NCBI GenBank assembly: GCA_019120395.1
Contig: DWVD01000113.1
Span: forward strand, 1 to 64,000
Origin: Candidatus Gemmiger faecigallinarum
GTDB taxonomy: Bacteria > Bacillota > Clostridia > Oscillospirales > Ruminococcaceae
DNA: 64,000 nucleotides
Reading direction: 5' to 3'
The notes below the pieces were generated by a model. The model did no database searches and had not been told where the DNA came from. It was given only the letters and a program-made list of their open reading frames with translations. The translations under genes were made by a program, and so were the position numbers. This document shows positions 46,238 through 54,552 of the stretch, one piece after another (position 1 is the stretch's first letter; the number at the start of each line of letters is the position of its first letter).

Positions 46238-47135
46238 CCTGATCAACTTTGCCGCCGCCCGCCCGCAGGAATTTGTCGACCTCTGCGAGGCCGAGTATGA
46301 CGCCCGCATCCGCCGCATCTCGCAGGCGGTGCTGGACTCCGGCTGCGCGGTGGTGCTGCTGACAGGGCCTTCCAGTTCCGGCAAGACCACCTCGGCCAAC
46401 CGGCTGGCCCAGGCCATCCGCGCCGCCGGCCGCCGCAGCGAGGTCATCAGCCTGGACGACTTTTTTGTGGGCGAGGGCCGCTATCCCAAACGCCCCGACG
46501 GCTCGGACGACTACGAGTGCGTCGAGGCGCTGGACATCCCGCTTCTGCAATCCTGCCTGCGGGACCTAGCCGAGACCGGCGAATGCGATATGCCGCAGTT
46601 CGACTTTTTGACCCAGCTGCCCAGGCCGGAGCGCCGCCATGTGGACTGCCGTGACGGCGTCGCGGTCATCGAGGGGCTGCACGCCTTCAACCCGCTGCTG
46701 ACCGACCACCTGCCCAAAAGCGCGGTGCTGTTGGTCTATGCCGGCATGCGCGAGGAGTACTGCGACGACGCCGGCGCACGGGTGCTGGCCACGCGGGACC
46801 TGCGGCTTGCGCGACGCATCACGCGGGATTACCTCTTCCGCGGCCACGACGCGAATTTTACGCTGAACCTGTGGCCCCACGTCATCAGTTCGGAAAACAA
46901 ATACATCAAGGTGTTCAAAAACCGGGCCGACCTGGTGCTGGATACGTCTTTCAGCTACGAACCCGGCCTGTGGCGTCAGGTGCTGCTGCCGCTGGTCGAA
47001 AAGATGGCGCCGGGCAGCAGCCGGGCCGCCCGGCTGGCTTCGCTGTGCGCGCAGCTGCGGCCTTTTCTGCCGGTCGACCAGACGCTGGTGCCGCAGCGCA
47101 GCATCCTGAGAGAGTTTATTGGGAAAACGCCCTGA
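46191..47135 (+). CDS. Uridine kinase-like nucleoside kinase
   Basis: A 314-residue P-loop kinase of the phosphoribulokinase/uridine kinase family: Walker A LTGPSSSGKTTSANRL at about residue 57, ISLDDFF, and the lid region with RITRDYLFRG. Its first 47 bases overlap the end of hemZ in another frame; ATG 46191 with AAGGAAGGAG upstream is the likely start. It closes the recJ-to-hemZ cluster, as in several Clostridia. Substrate is inferred from family only. Confidence 0.9.
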   Translation: MPNSPTRIPKRLVGGNLINFAAARPQEFVDLCEAEYDARIRRISQAVLDSGCAVVLLTGPSSSGKTTSANRLAQAIRAAGRRSEVISLDDFFVGEGRYPKRPDGSDDYECVEALDIPLLQSCLRDLAETGECDMPQFDFLTQLPRPERRHVDCRDGVAVIEGLHAFNPLLTDHLPKSAVLLVYAGMREEYCDDAGARVLATRDLRLARRITRDYLFRGHDANFTLNLWPHVISSENKYIKVFKNRADLVLDTSFSYEPGLWRQVLLPLVEKMAPGSSRAARLASLCAQLRPFLPVDQTLVPQRSILREFIGKTP

Positions 47136-47193
47136 AATTGCCCTGGATGGCCAAGAATTAACGAAACGTACACACATTCTGCACTGCAAAACG

Positions 47194-47222
47194 TTGCAAA
47201 CCGGCAGGCGATAGGCTATAAT
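47194..47222 (+). promoter_or_regulatory. Promoter of the zinc-ribbon/mazG unit
   Basis: TTGCAA, 17 bases and a perfect TATAAT; about 85 bases before the zinc-ribbon protein start. Confidence 0.87.
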
Positions 47223-47310
47223 GCAGATAAACAAGGCCGCCGGCGCGGGGATTTCGCGCCGTTTTGCTGCTGCCGCGGCCAACGCTTTTGCAGAGAAAGA
47301 GGTGCATCCC

Positions 47311-47799
47311 ATGTTTGAAGTAGATATCGAAATGCTGAAGGAACAGGGCCTCCAGATCATGGATACCGCCAAAAAGACTGCGCTGGACATCGCCGACAAG
47401 GGCAAGAACCAGCTGGAACTGCTGAACCAGCAGGCCCGCCTGTCCAAGGCGCAGCGCCAGCTGGGCGCGCTGGTGTACAGCCTGCATAAGGCCGGCGAGG
47501 AAAACCAGCCCCTGGTGGACAAGTACATCGAGGCCATTGCCGAGATCGAAAGCACCATCGAGGCCATCAAGGCCCGCATGACCCCCGCCGAGCGCGCCGA
47601 GGCCGAGGCGGAAGCGGATGCCGAAGAAGAGGAAACGGTCGAGGAGCAGCCCGCCGCCGAGGAAGAAGCCGCGGAGGACGAGGAGATCATCGAGGAAGAG
47701 CCGGACCGCCCCCGCGGCGAGACCAAGGTCTGCCCGGTCTGCCACTCCGAGGTGGACGCCGAGGCGCTGTTCTGCAACCACTGCGGGGCGCAGCTGTGA
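47311..47799 (+). CDS. Zinc-ribbon protein with helical and acidic regions
   Basis: A 162-residue protein: an N-terminal helical/coiled region of about 95 residues (DTAKKTALDIADKGKNQLEL), an Ala/Glu-rich acidic linker of about 40 residues, and a C-terminal zinc ribbon with CPVCHSEVDAEALFCNHCG. It has a strong promoter and the ribosome site AAAGAGGTG. The last codons overlap the mazG GTG start. Similar short zinc-ribbon proteins are common but uncharacterised. Confidence 0.88.
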   Translation: MFEVDIEMLKEQGLQIMDTAKKTALDIADKGKNQLELLNQQARLSKAQRQLGALVYSLHKAGEENQPLVDKYIEAIAEIESTIEAIKARMTPAERAEAEAEADAEEEETVEEQPAAEEEAAEDEEIIEEEPDRPRGETKVCPVCHSEVDAEALFCNHCGAQL

Positions 47800-48512
47800 C
47801 CCAGTATCCCCGCAAGGAGCACTACACCGCGGACGACCTGGTCGAGATCATCCGCATCCTGCGCGACCCGGACGCCGGCTGCCCCTGGGACAAGGTGCAG
47901 ACCCACGCTTCCATCCGGATGAATTTTCTGGAGGAAGCCTACGAGGCGGTGGACGCCCTGGACCTGGACGACCCGGAACTTCTTTGCGAGGAACTGGGCG
48001 ACGTGCTGATGCAGACGGCTTTCCACGCCGAGATGGAGGAGGAAGCCGGACGCTTTACCTGGCAGGACGTCTGCGACGGCGTCTGCCGCAAGCTGATCTT
48101 CCGCCATCCGCATATTTTTGGCGCTCAGCCCGGTGTGGAAGGCATAAATGACTGGGATGCGCTCAAAAATAAGGAAAAGGGCCGCACCACCCTGGTCGGG
48201 GACCTGGAAAGCGTTCCCAAAGCCATGCCGGCCCTGATGCGCGCCGCCAAGCTGCAAAAGCGGGCGGAGCGGCGGCTGGGGGCCCTGCCCCCGGAGCCGC
48301 TGCCCCGGGCGGCGGAGGCCGTGGCTTCTGCGCCGGACCGCGATTCCGCCGAAGAGGCGCTGGGCCGGCTGCTGTTTGAGGCCGTCCGCCTGGCGCGGTC
48401 CGCCGGGCTTGATCCCGAGCAGGCCTTGCAGCGGCAGAACGAGCGCTTTTTGCGCGAACAGTCCGCGCAGTCCCGGTCCCGGGAAGAAAACGGGGCGGAC
48501 GCCACCGTTTGA
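47796..48512 (+). CDS. mazG: Nucleoside triphosphate pyrophosphohydrolase MazG
   Basis: A 238-residue house-cleaning NTPase. The first MazG domain is intact (GCPWDKVQTHASI, EEAYEAVDALD, EELGDVLMQTAFHAEM with ExxE/ExxD metal ligands). The second half is shortened and Ala/Arg-rich compared with the two-domain E. coli enzyme, retaining EEALGRLLFEAVRLAR. Start is GTG 47796 overlapping the previous stop. It begins the yab-type region (mazG-rqcP-yabP-yabQ-divIC-yabR). Confidence 0.93.
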   Translation: MTQYPRKEHYTADDLVEIIRILRDPDAGCPWDKVQTHASIRMNFLEEAYEAVDALDLDDPELLCEELGDVLMQTAFHAEMEEEAGRFTWQDVCDGVCRKLIFRHPHIFGAQPGVEGINDWDALKNKEKGRTTLVGDLESVPKAMPALMRAAKLQKRAERRLGALPPEPLPRAAEAVASAPDRDSAEEALGRLLFEAVRLARSAGLDPEQALQRQNERFLREQSAQSRSREENGADATV

Positions 48513-48536
48513 ACAGCCAGTAAAAAGTATGCCCAT

Positions 48537-48577
48537 GGGAGGCTGTGCCTCCCGGATCGTTTTGCCGGGCGCTTTTT
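48537..48577 (+). terminator. Overlapping hairpins between mazG and hup (terminator/attenuator candidate)
   Basis: GGGAGGC-TGT-GCCTCCC (48537-48553) shares its last CCC with CCCGG-ATCGTTTTG-CCGGG (48551-48569), which is followed by CGCTTTTTG. The two stems cannot form at once; the second looks like a terminator. Confidence 0.5.
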
Positions 48578-48605
48578 GCATATAAATTACTTGGAGGTAT
48601 AAAAA

Positions 48606-48878
48606 ATGACCAAAGTTGAACTGATTGCCGCTGTTGCCGCCGATGCTGGCCTGACCAAAAAGGACGCCGAGAAGGCTGTCAACAGTGTTGTCAACGCCAT
48701 TACCGAGGCACTGAAGCAGGGCGACAAGGTTTCGCTGGTCGGCTTCGGTACCTTTGAGGTGCGCGAGCGCCCCGAGCGTAAGGGCCGCAATCCCCAGACC
48801 AAGCAGGAGATCGTGATCCCTGCATCCAAGCTGCCCGCTTTCAAGGCCGGCAAGGCGCTGAAGGATTCGGTGCAGTAA
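48606..48878 (+). CDS. hup: DNA-binding protein HU
   Basis: A 90-residue HU/IHF-family nucleoid protein: [39 protein letters not shown] with the DNA-inserting arm and proline, and [16 protein letters not shown] 48606 follows TTGGAGGTAT. Codon use is that of highly expressed genes (few rare codons). It sits between mazG and rqcP, where Clostridia often carry hup. Confidence 0.98.
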   Translation: MTKVELIAAVAADAGLTKKDAEKAVNSVVNAITEALKQGDKVSLVGFGTFEVRERPERKGRNPQTKQEIVIPASKLPAFKAGKALKDSVQ

Positions 48879-49139
48879 ACCAAAGCCACGCTGCGGCCAG
48901 GGCCGCGGCATGCCCGTCGCTTTTGCCCGACGGGGCGCGCATCAGGAAGCGATCGCCGCAGATCCAACCCCGCAGGCCGGTGCACGGCTGTGCGGGGGCG
49001 GGCCGCGGCACCGCGCGGTTTTGCTGCCTGCGCGGCAGGACTGGCGCTTCCTGCAAAGCGTGCTCCGCGGTAGAAGGCGGCGGGCTGTTTTTGTTCGGGC
49101 CCCTGCGCCCAAAAAAGACACAGAAAAGGAGAACGATCC

Positions 49140-49385
49140 ATGCGTTTGGATAAATATCTCAAGGTCAGCCGCCTGATCAAGCGGCGCACCCTGGCAAACG
49201 AGGTGGCCGATGCCGGCCGGGTGCTGGTTAACGGCAAGGCGGCCAAGGCCAGCTATACCGTAAAGACCGGCGACGAGATCGAGATCACCTTTGGCAATTG
49301 GCCGGTCCGGGTGCGGGTGCTTTCGACCGAGGAACCCCGCGGCAAGGACGTGGCCCGCGAACTGTACGAGGTCCTGGCGGAATAA
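49140..49385 (+). CDS. rqcP: RqcP (YabO), S4-domain ribosome quality-control factor
   Basis: The 81-residue protein is a single S4 RNA-binding domain (MRLDKYLKVSRLIKRRTLANE, GRVLVNGKAAKASYTV, GDEIEITFG). RqcP helps RqcH add poly-alanine tails to stalled chains on 50S subunits. AAAGGAG precedes ATG 49140. The 260-base space from hup contains small GC hairpins (for example CCCGTCG/CGACGGG) but no T-run and no gene. Confidence 0.95.
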   Translation: MRLDKYLKVSRLIKRRTLANEVADAGRVLVNGKAAKASYTVKTGDEIEITFGNWPVRVRVLSTEEPRGKDVARELYEVLAE

Positions 49386-49395
49386 AAAGCGGACG

Positions 49396-49424
49396 GCATA
49401 TTTCTCTGCGGCGGCGCATATATA
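49396..49424 (+). promoter_or_regulatory. Sigma-E-type promoter of yabP-yabQ
   Basis: GCATATT is a full match to the sigma-E -35 KMATATT; after exactly 14 bases CATATATA matches the -10 CATACAnT at 6 of 8. It begins 10 bases past the rqcP stop. Confidence 0.6.
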
Positions 49425-49513
49425 GTTAGGGAGAACCGGACCGGCGGGCGGCGCGCAGACCCTCTGCCCGGCCTGACGGTCCGGTCCGGACGCCAGAAGG
49501 GAAGGTGCCGCCC

Positions 49514-49813
49514 ATGCAGGCCAGACAGAACGAGACCCTGCCGGTGGAAACGCCGGCCCAGACCCATACCCTGACGCTGGAAAACCGCCGTACTCTGACG
49601 GCCACCGGCGTGACCCGGATCGTCAGCTGCGACGAGACCGGCGCCGCTCTGGACACCGCCCAGGGGCGGCTGACCATCGGCGGGCAGGGCATCCAGGTGG
49701 GGGAGCTGTCTGTCCGCACGGGAGAGGTGCGGATCTCCGGCAAGATCGAATTCCTGCAGTATGCCGAAAACCGGGAAAGCTCCGGCGGCTTTTTCAGACG
49801 GCTGTTCGGGTGA
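49514..49813 (+). CDS. yabP: Sporulation protein YabP
   Basis: A 99-residue YabP/YqfC-family protein (HTLTLENRRTLTATGVTRIVSCDE, GRLTIGGQGIQVGELSVRTGEVRISGKIEFLQY). In Bacillus it is needed with YabQ for normal spore cortex/coat assembly. ATG 49514 is used because the GAAGG site abuts the alternative GTG 49505. A sigma-E-type promoter lies upstream. Confidence 0.95.
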   Translation: MQARQNETLPVETPAQTHTLTLENRRTLTATGVTRIVSCDETGAALDTAQGRLTIGGQGIQVGELSVRTGEVRISGKIEFLQYAENRESSGGFFRRLFG

Positions 49814-49819
49814 ACCGGC

Positions 49820-50293
49820 ATGACGGCCTCGCCTCCGCTTTGGGCGGTTTGGACGGATGTGCTGTGGTGTTTGGGCCTTGGCCTGGCGCTGGGCGCTGTG
49901 CGCGACGCGGCGGGGCTGCTGTTTGGGGAAAGCCGCCCGGTCCGGTTTGTGCTGGACCTGGCGGCATTCGGGCTGGCGGCGGTGCTGGCCTGCGGGTTTG
50001 CCGCGGGGCTTTCGGCCAGCGGCGCGGTGCGCTGGTACATGGCGGCGGCTATGGCGCTGGGAGCGCTGGGCTGGCGCTGGGCGGCGTCCGGCGCGCTGCA
50101 CCGGCTGACGGCAGGGCTTTTGCGGCTGCTGGCCGCGCCGCTGCGCCTGGCCGGACGGCTGCTGCAACCGGCAAAACGACGATTTGCGGCGGCGCTGGAA
50201 CGGCGGGCGGAGCAATCCGCCGAAAAACGGCAAAAAGGACAAAAAAAGCGTAAAAAAATCTTGCAAAAACCGAAGCGGATATTATATAATTAA
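49820..50293 (+). CDS. yabQ: Spore cortex protein YabQ
   Basis: A 157-residue membrane protein with four short helices (VWTDVLWCLGLGLALGAVRDAA, VRFVLDLAAFGLAAVLACGF and two more) and a strongly basic C-terminus (EKRQKGQKKRKKILQKPKR). YabQ is a mother-cell membrane protein required for cortex synthesis. It begins six bases after yabP without a strong ribosome site, implying coupling. The divIC promoter lies inside its 3' end. Confidence 0.93.
   Translation: MTASPPLWAVWTDVLWCLGLGLALGAVRDAAGLLFGESRPVRFVLDLAAFGLAAVLACGFAAGLSASGAVRWYMAAAMALGALGWRWAASGALHRLTAGLLRLLAAPLRLAGRLLQPAKRRFAAALERRAEQSAEKRQKGQKKRKKILQKPKRILYN
50261..50290 (+). promoter_or_regulatory. Promoter of divIC-yabR inside yabQ
   Basis: TTGCAA, 18 bases, TATAAT in the AT-rich end of yabQ; it would let the vegetative divIC be expressed apart from the sporulation genes. 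Confidence 0.8.
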
Positions 50294-50355
50294 ACATACG
50301 CAAGCGTAGCAATACGTCTGCCGCTGCATGCCGGAAGGGAGGCTTGGGCACCGCG

Positions 50356-50637
50356 ATGAAACATCATAAAGTTCTGCCCCGATGGGTCGGGCCGGCTGTC
50401 ATTGTCGCCCTGTGCGGATATTTGTTCATCAACGTGCTCCAGTGCCAGATGACCATCAGCACCAAGCGTCAGGAGCTTGCTTCGATCCAGACAGAGCTGT
50501 CGGAGCAGCAGGCCCAGAACGAGGAGCTGTCCCGTTCGCTGGATGATGACGAAGACGCCATCATTGAGCGCATTGCCCGCGAGCAGGGATATGCGCGCCC
50601 GAACGAGCGGGTCTTTTACGACATCGGCGGCAAGTAA
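50356..50637 (+). CDS. divIC: Septum formation initiator DivIC/FtsL family
   Basis: A 93-residue bitopic protein: short cytoplasmic N-terminus, one membrane helix (VGPAVIVALCGYLFINVLQ) and a coiled coil (RQELASIQTELSEQQAQNEELSRSL), ending in the conserved IARREQGYARPNERVF-type region. It joins FtsL and DivIB in the divisome. ATG 50356 is chosen; the earlier TTG 50344 directly follows GGGAGG. Confidence 0.92.
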   Translation: MKHHKVLPRWVGPAVIVALCGYLFINVLQCQMTISTKRQELASIQTELSEQQAQNEELSRSLDDDEDAIIERIAREQGYARPNERVFYDIGGK

Positions 50638-50703
50638 AACGGAACTGCCCCGGAAATTTGCGGATCCGGGCAGCTGAGCACACAGAAAAAGGGGTATCAC
50701 AGT

Positions 50704-51189
50704 TTGGCATTTCAGGTAGGGGACATCGTCGAAGGAAAAGTCACCGGCATCAAGCCGTTCGGCGCGTTTGTTGCGCTGCCGGACCACAAGAACGGCCTTG
50801 TCCACATCTCGGAGGTTTCGTACGAATTTGTCCAGGATCTGTCCACCGTCCTGTCCGAGGGGCAGACGGTGCAGGTCAAGGTCATGAGCATCGCGCCGGA
50901 CGGCAAGATTGCGCTGTCCATCAAGCGTACCCAGCCCGCGCCGGAACGCAGCAGCCGCCCCCAGCGGCAGCCGCACCAGGGTGCGTCGGCCGGCGGCGCC
51001 CGGCCCCCCCGCCCGCAGCGCAAGGAACCGGCGCCCCGCGTCTGGCAGCCCAAGCCGGCCCAGCCCAAAGGGGATTTGAGCTTTGAGGACATGATGTCCC
51101 GTTTCAAATCCCAGAGCGAGGAGAAGATCGCCGACCTCAAGCGCGTGACGGAAAACCGCCGCGGCGGTTATTCCCGCCGCCGTGGCTGA
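50704..51189 (+). CDS. S1-domain RNA-binding protein YabR
   Basis: A 161-residue protein with an N-terminal S1 domain (GDIVEGKVTGIKPFGAFVALP, GLVHISEVS, VKVMSIAPDGKIALSIK), a Pro/Arg/Gln-rich linker and a conserved tail SFEDMMSRFKSQSEEKIADLKR. The start is TTG 50704, with AAGGGG about 10 bases upstream. It follows divIC as in the Bacillus yab region; relatives (CvfD) bind ribosomes or mRNA. Confidence 0.93.
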   Translation: MAFQVGDIVEGKVTGIKPFGAFVALPDHKNGLVHISEVSYEFVQDLSTVLSEGQTVQVKVMSIAPDGKIALSIKRTQPAPERSSRPQRQPHQGASAGGARPPRPQRKEPAPRVWQPKPAQPKGDLSFEDMMSRFKSQSEEKIADLKRVTENRRGGYSRRRG

Positions 51190-51216
51190 GCGCGCCAGAA
51201 CGAAACGGTAAATACA

Positions 51217-51258
51217 AAAGGCTCTGCCGTGGCAGCTGTGCCGGCGCAGGGCCTTTTT
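51217..51258 (+). terminator. Terminator of the divIC-yabR unit
   Basis: AAAGGC-CTGC pairs with GCAG-GCCTTT around a 16-base loop (single unpaired bases inside the stem), ending in CCTTTTTG. Confidence 0.8.
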
Positions 51259-51304
51259 GCCTTGCCTGGCGACCGATACACCGCATTTACAGAAAGGACA
51301 AACC

Positions 51305-52510
51305 ATGCCTGAACCGTATACACTGGTCGCGCCCTGCTTTTTCGGGACCGAATCCACCCTTGCCTTCGAGGTGCGCCGCCTGGGCGCCGAGAACGTCCAG
51401 GTCACCGACGGACGCGTCGCTTTCCAGGGCGGGGCGGGGCTGATCGCCGCCGCAAACCTCAACCTGCGCACCGCCGAGCGGGTGCTGCTGCTTCTGGCCA
51501 CCGCCCGCACCACCACCTTTGACGAGCTGTTTGACGCCGTCTACGCCATCCCCTGGGAGGAGCTTCTGCCGCCGGACGCCGCCTTCCCAGTCAAAGGCTC
51601 CAGCCTGTCCAGCCAGCTGTCCAGCGTGCCCGCCTGCCAGAGCATCGTAAAAAAGGCGGTGGTCAAGCGGCTGATGGCCGGCCACCACGTTTCCAGCCTG
51701 CCGGAGACCGGCGCGCTGTACAAGCTGCGCTTTGCCCTGCGCAAGGACCGGATGGAGATGTATCTGGATACCTCCGGCGACGGCCTGCACAAGCGGGGCT
51801 ACCGCCGCAACGCCACGCTGGCCCCCATCAAAGAGACGCTGGCCGCCGCCATCGCCGACCTGGGCCGCGTGCGGCGGGACAGCATCGTGCAGGACCCCTT
51901 CTGCGGTTCCGGCACGCTGGTGATCGAGGCCGCCCAGAAGGCTCTGAACATCGCCCCCGGCCTGCGCCGCCGCTTTGCCGCCGAGTCCTTCGGCTTCATT
52001 CCCCGCCAGGTCTGGGCGGAGGAGCGGGCCAAAGCCATCGCCGCCGCCCGCCCCGACGCGGCGTTCGAGGCCTTCGGCTATGACATCGACCCCGCGGCCG
52101 TGGCCCTGGCCGAAGCCAACGCCAGGCTGGCCGGCGTGGGGGACCGCTGCCATTTCCAGGCGGCGGACGTGCGGGATTTTGCCCCCCGCCCGGACGCCAT
52201 CGTGCTGACCAACCCGCCCTACGGCGAGCGCCTGGGCGACGCCCGCGAGGCGGCCGAGCTGGCCGGCGCGCTGGGCAAAGCCTGGCAGGCGCAGCAGGGG
52301 GCGGGGCTGTATGTCATCACCGCCGACGCGGCGTTTGAAGCGCACTTCGGCCTGAAAGCAGCCAAACGGCGCAAGATCTACAACGGCATGATCCCCTGCC
52401 AGCTGTATATGTACTTCCAGCCGCGCGGCGGGAAATCCGGCGCCGCAGACCAGAAGGCCGCCGCCCCCGCGCGGCCCGCAGAGAACGGAGGACGCAAATG
52501 GAAGACCTGA
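51305..52510 (+). CDS. THUMP-domain rRNA (guanine-N2) methyltransferase
   Basis: A 401-residue class I SAM methyltransferase of the RlmL/YpsC group: N-terminal ferredoxin-like and THUMP domains (residues about 1-155), then the methyltransferase with DPFCGSGTLVIEAA and catalytic TNPPYGERLG. It probably methylates a 23S rRNA guanine. AAAGGA precedes ATG 51305. Its last 13 bases overlap the NYN gene, so the two are coupled. Confidence 0.94.
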   Translation: MPEPYTLVAPCFFGTESTLAFEVRRLGAENVQVTDGRVAFQGGAGLIAAANLNLRTAERVLLLLATARTTTFDELFDAVYAIPWEELLPPDAAFPVKGSSLSSQLSSVPACQSIVKKAVVKRLMAGHHVSSLPETGALYKLRFALRKDRMEMYLDTSGDGLHKRGYRRNATLAPIKETLAAAIADLGRVRRDSIVQDPFCGSGTLVIEAAQKALNIAPGLRRRFAAESFGFIPRQVWAEERAKAIAAARPDAAFEAFGYDIDPAAVALAEANARLAGVGDRCHFQAADVRDFAPRPDAIVLTNPPYGERLGDAREAAELAGALGKAWQAQQGAGLYVITADAAFEAHFGLKAAKRRKIYNGMIPCQLYMYFQPRGGKSGAADQKAAAPARPAENGGRKWKT

Positions 52511-53322
52511 AACTTGCCGTATTGATCGACGCGGACAACATTTCGCCCAAGTATGTCAAGGTCATCATGGACGAGGCCGCCTCCTTCGGCGTGGCGACCT
52601 GCAAGCGCATCTACGGCGACTGGAGCGACGTCCGGCTGAAAAGCTGGAAAGATACGCTTTTGAACAATTCCATCATCCCGGTGCAGCAGTACAGCTACAC
52701 CACCGGCAAAAACGCCACCGACTCGGCCATGATCATCGACGCCATGGACCTGCTGTATTCCGGCAACCTGGACGGGTTCTGCATCGTCTCGTCGGACAGC
52801 GACTTCACCCGCCTGGCCGCCCGCCTGCGGGAAGCCGGCAAGCTGGTCATCGGCATGGGCGAGAGCAAAACGCTGGGTCCCTTTGTCAAGGCCTGCGACC
52901 AGTTCAAGTACCTGGACCTGATTTTGAACAGCGCCGAGCCGGAGGACGAGCCTGCGCTGCCTGCCATTGACAGCGCCGAGCCTGCCGCCAGCGACGACAC
53001 CGCTATCAACCGGGATTCCATCGAGCGCCTGGTCCGCGGCATGATCGACGAGATGGACGACGGCACCGGCTGGGTGCGCACCAGCCGCATCGGCGACCAG
53101 CTGATCAAGCGGTACCCGGACTTTGACGTGCGCAACTTCGGCAGCAAAAGCCTGAACAAATTCCTGGCGACGCTGCCCGGCATGGAGGTGGAGGAGCGTC
53201 TGCTGGCCAACGGCAACCCCATCCAGTTCGTGCGCATCCGCCCCCAGCCCGCCCCCAAAAAGACGGTCCGCAAGACTGCCGCCCGCACCGGCGGCAAAAA
53301 GCGCGCCGTACGCAAAAAGTAA
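52498..53322 (+). CDS. NYN-domain RNase-like protein with an OST-HTH/LOTUS domain
   Basis: A 274-residue protein. Residues 1-145 form an NYN (LabA/DUF88) PIN-like nuclease domain with the acidic residues VLIDADNIS, TDSAMIIDAMDL and VSSDSDFTRLA. Residues about 165-250 form an OST-HTH/LOTUS domain (WVRTSRIGDQLIKRYPDFDVRNFGSKSL), and a Lys/Arg-rich tail follows. Such proteins are predicted RNA-processing or RNA-degrading factors. GGAGG stands before ATG 52498 inside the methyltransferase gene. Confidence 0.93.
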   Translation: MEDLKLAVLIDADNISPKYVKVIMDEAASFGVATCKRIYGDWSDVRLKSWKDTLLNNSIIPVQQYSYTTGKNATDSAMIIDAMDLLYSGNLDGFCIVSSDSDFTRLAARLREAGKLVIGMGESKTLGPFVKACDQFKYLDLILNSAEPEDEPALPAIDSAEPAASDDTAINRDSIERLVRGMIDEMDDGTGWVRTSRIGDQLIKRYPDFDVRNFGSKSLNKFLATLPGMEVEERLLANGNPIQFVRIRPQPAPKKTVRKTAARTGGKKRAVRKK

Positions 53323-53568
53323 AGGGCATGCCGGTAAGTCTTCCGTAAAAAGGCAGGTGTCCGCAAGGCAAAAACGATTTTCCCCCTCTGCTCCTGCACG
53401 ATTTGCATAAATCCTGTATATAGCTGCGCCAAAACAGCGCATAAAACGGATAAATTTCCGTGCAGCCCTTGCGAAACGGGGCGGAGTATAGTAACATGGT
53501 ATATGTCGCTGGTTTAATGTGCGAAAGTGTATCCGGAAGCCGGCGCAAACAAGAGGAGGAGAATTGTT

Positions 53569-54435
53569 ATGAAACGTATTATCAGCATCAGCCTGGCGGC
53601 TGCGCTGGCGCTCAGCCTGGCCGCCTGCGGCGCCCCCGCCAGCGAGTCCGCCGCGCCGTCCGAGTCTGCCTCGGCCAGCGAGAGCACCGCCGGCACCCAG
53701 GAGGCTGCCGACGCCGGCTCTGACGCCGCCGAGAGCGACCTTGCCTATGTGCAGGACAAGGGCACGCTGGTCATCGGCTACACCGTCTACGCCCCGATGA
53801 ACTACACCGACGAAAACGGCGAGTTCACCGGCTTTGACACCGAGCTTGCCACCGCCGTCTGCGAGCAGCTGGGCGTCACGCCGGAGTTCCAGGAGATCAA
53901 CTGGAACACCAAGGTGGTGGAGCTGGACGCCAAGAGCATCGACTGCATCTGGAACGGCATGACGCTGACCGAGGATATTCTGGCAAACACCGCCTGCACC
54001 GAGCCTTACGCCAAAAACGCGCAGGTCGTCGTGATGAAGGCGGACGCCGAGTATGCCAGCACCGCTGACCTGGCGGACGGCGTGGTGGCCTACGAGGCCG
54101 GCTCCGCCGGTCAGGACACGGTGGAAGGGGACGAGTACCTGTCCCAGGCCGAGGGAGTGCCCATGTCGGTGCAGACCAACTGCCTGCGCGAGGTGGAGGC
54201 CGGCACCGCCACCGCCGCCGTGCTGGACCTGACCCTGGCCAACGCCATGATCGGCGAAGGCACCGACTATGCCGACCTGGAGATCAAGGACGAGCTGAAC
54301 GTGGAGGAATACGGCGTCGCTTTCCGCAAGGGCAGCGACCTGGCCGAAGCGGTCAACCAGGCCTTTGCTGCCCTGCGCGAGGACGGCACCATGCAGGCCC
54401 TGGCCGACAAGTACAATCTGGAGCTGGCCGACTGA
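53569..54435 (+). CDS. Amino acid ABC importer binding lipoprotein (second system)
   Basis: A 288-residue family 3 binding protein: lipobox LAAC-G (Cys about residue 19), a Ser/Glu/Ala linker, then GTLVIGYTVYAPMNYTDENG, FTGFDTELATAVCEQLGV and the C-terminal lobe. It heads a complete importer. GAGGAGGAGA precedes ATG 53569. The 246-base space before it shows -10-like TATAGT at about 53487 but no fitting -35. Confidence 0.95.
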   Translation: MKRIISISLAAALALSLAACGAPASESAAPSESASASESTAGTQEAADAGSDAAESDLAYVQDKGTLVIGYTVYAPMNYTDENGEFTGFDTELATAVCEQLGVTPEFQEINWNTKVVELDAKSIDCIWNGMTLTEDILANTACTEPYAKNAQVVVMKADAEYASTADLADGVVAYEAGSAGQDTVEGDEYLSQAEGVPMSVQTNCLREVEAGTATAAVLDLTLANAMIGEGTDYADLEIKDELNVEEYGVAFRKGSDLAEAVNQAFAALREDGTMQALADKYNLELAD

Positions 54436-54458
54436 GCCGCCCGTAAGTGCAAAAACGA

Positions 54459-54485
54459 CCCGTGCGCTGCGCTGCAGCGCACGGG
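54459..54485 (+). other. Intercistronic hairpin after the binding-protein gene
   Basis: A perfect 11-bp stem CCCGTGCGCTG/CAGCGCACGGG with a five-base loop and no T-run lies between the binding-protein and permease genes. It probably stabilises the upstream message or partly attenuates transcription. Confidence 0.7.
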
Positions 54486-54552
54486 CTGCCTTGCGTCTGC
54501 CGGAAAACGGCGGGCGACATAAGCCGGCGCGGCCGGCGGGGAAGTGGGAACT

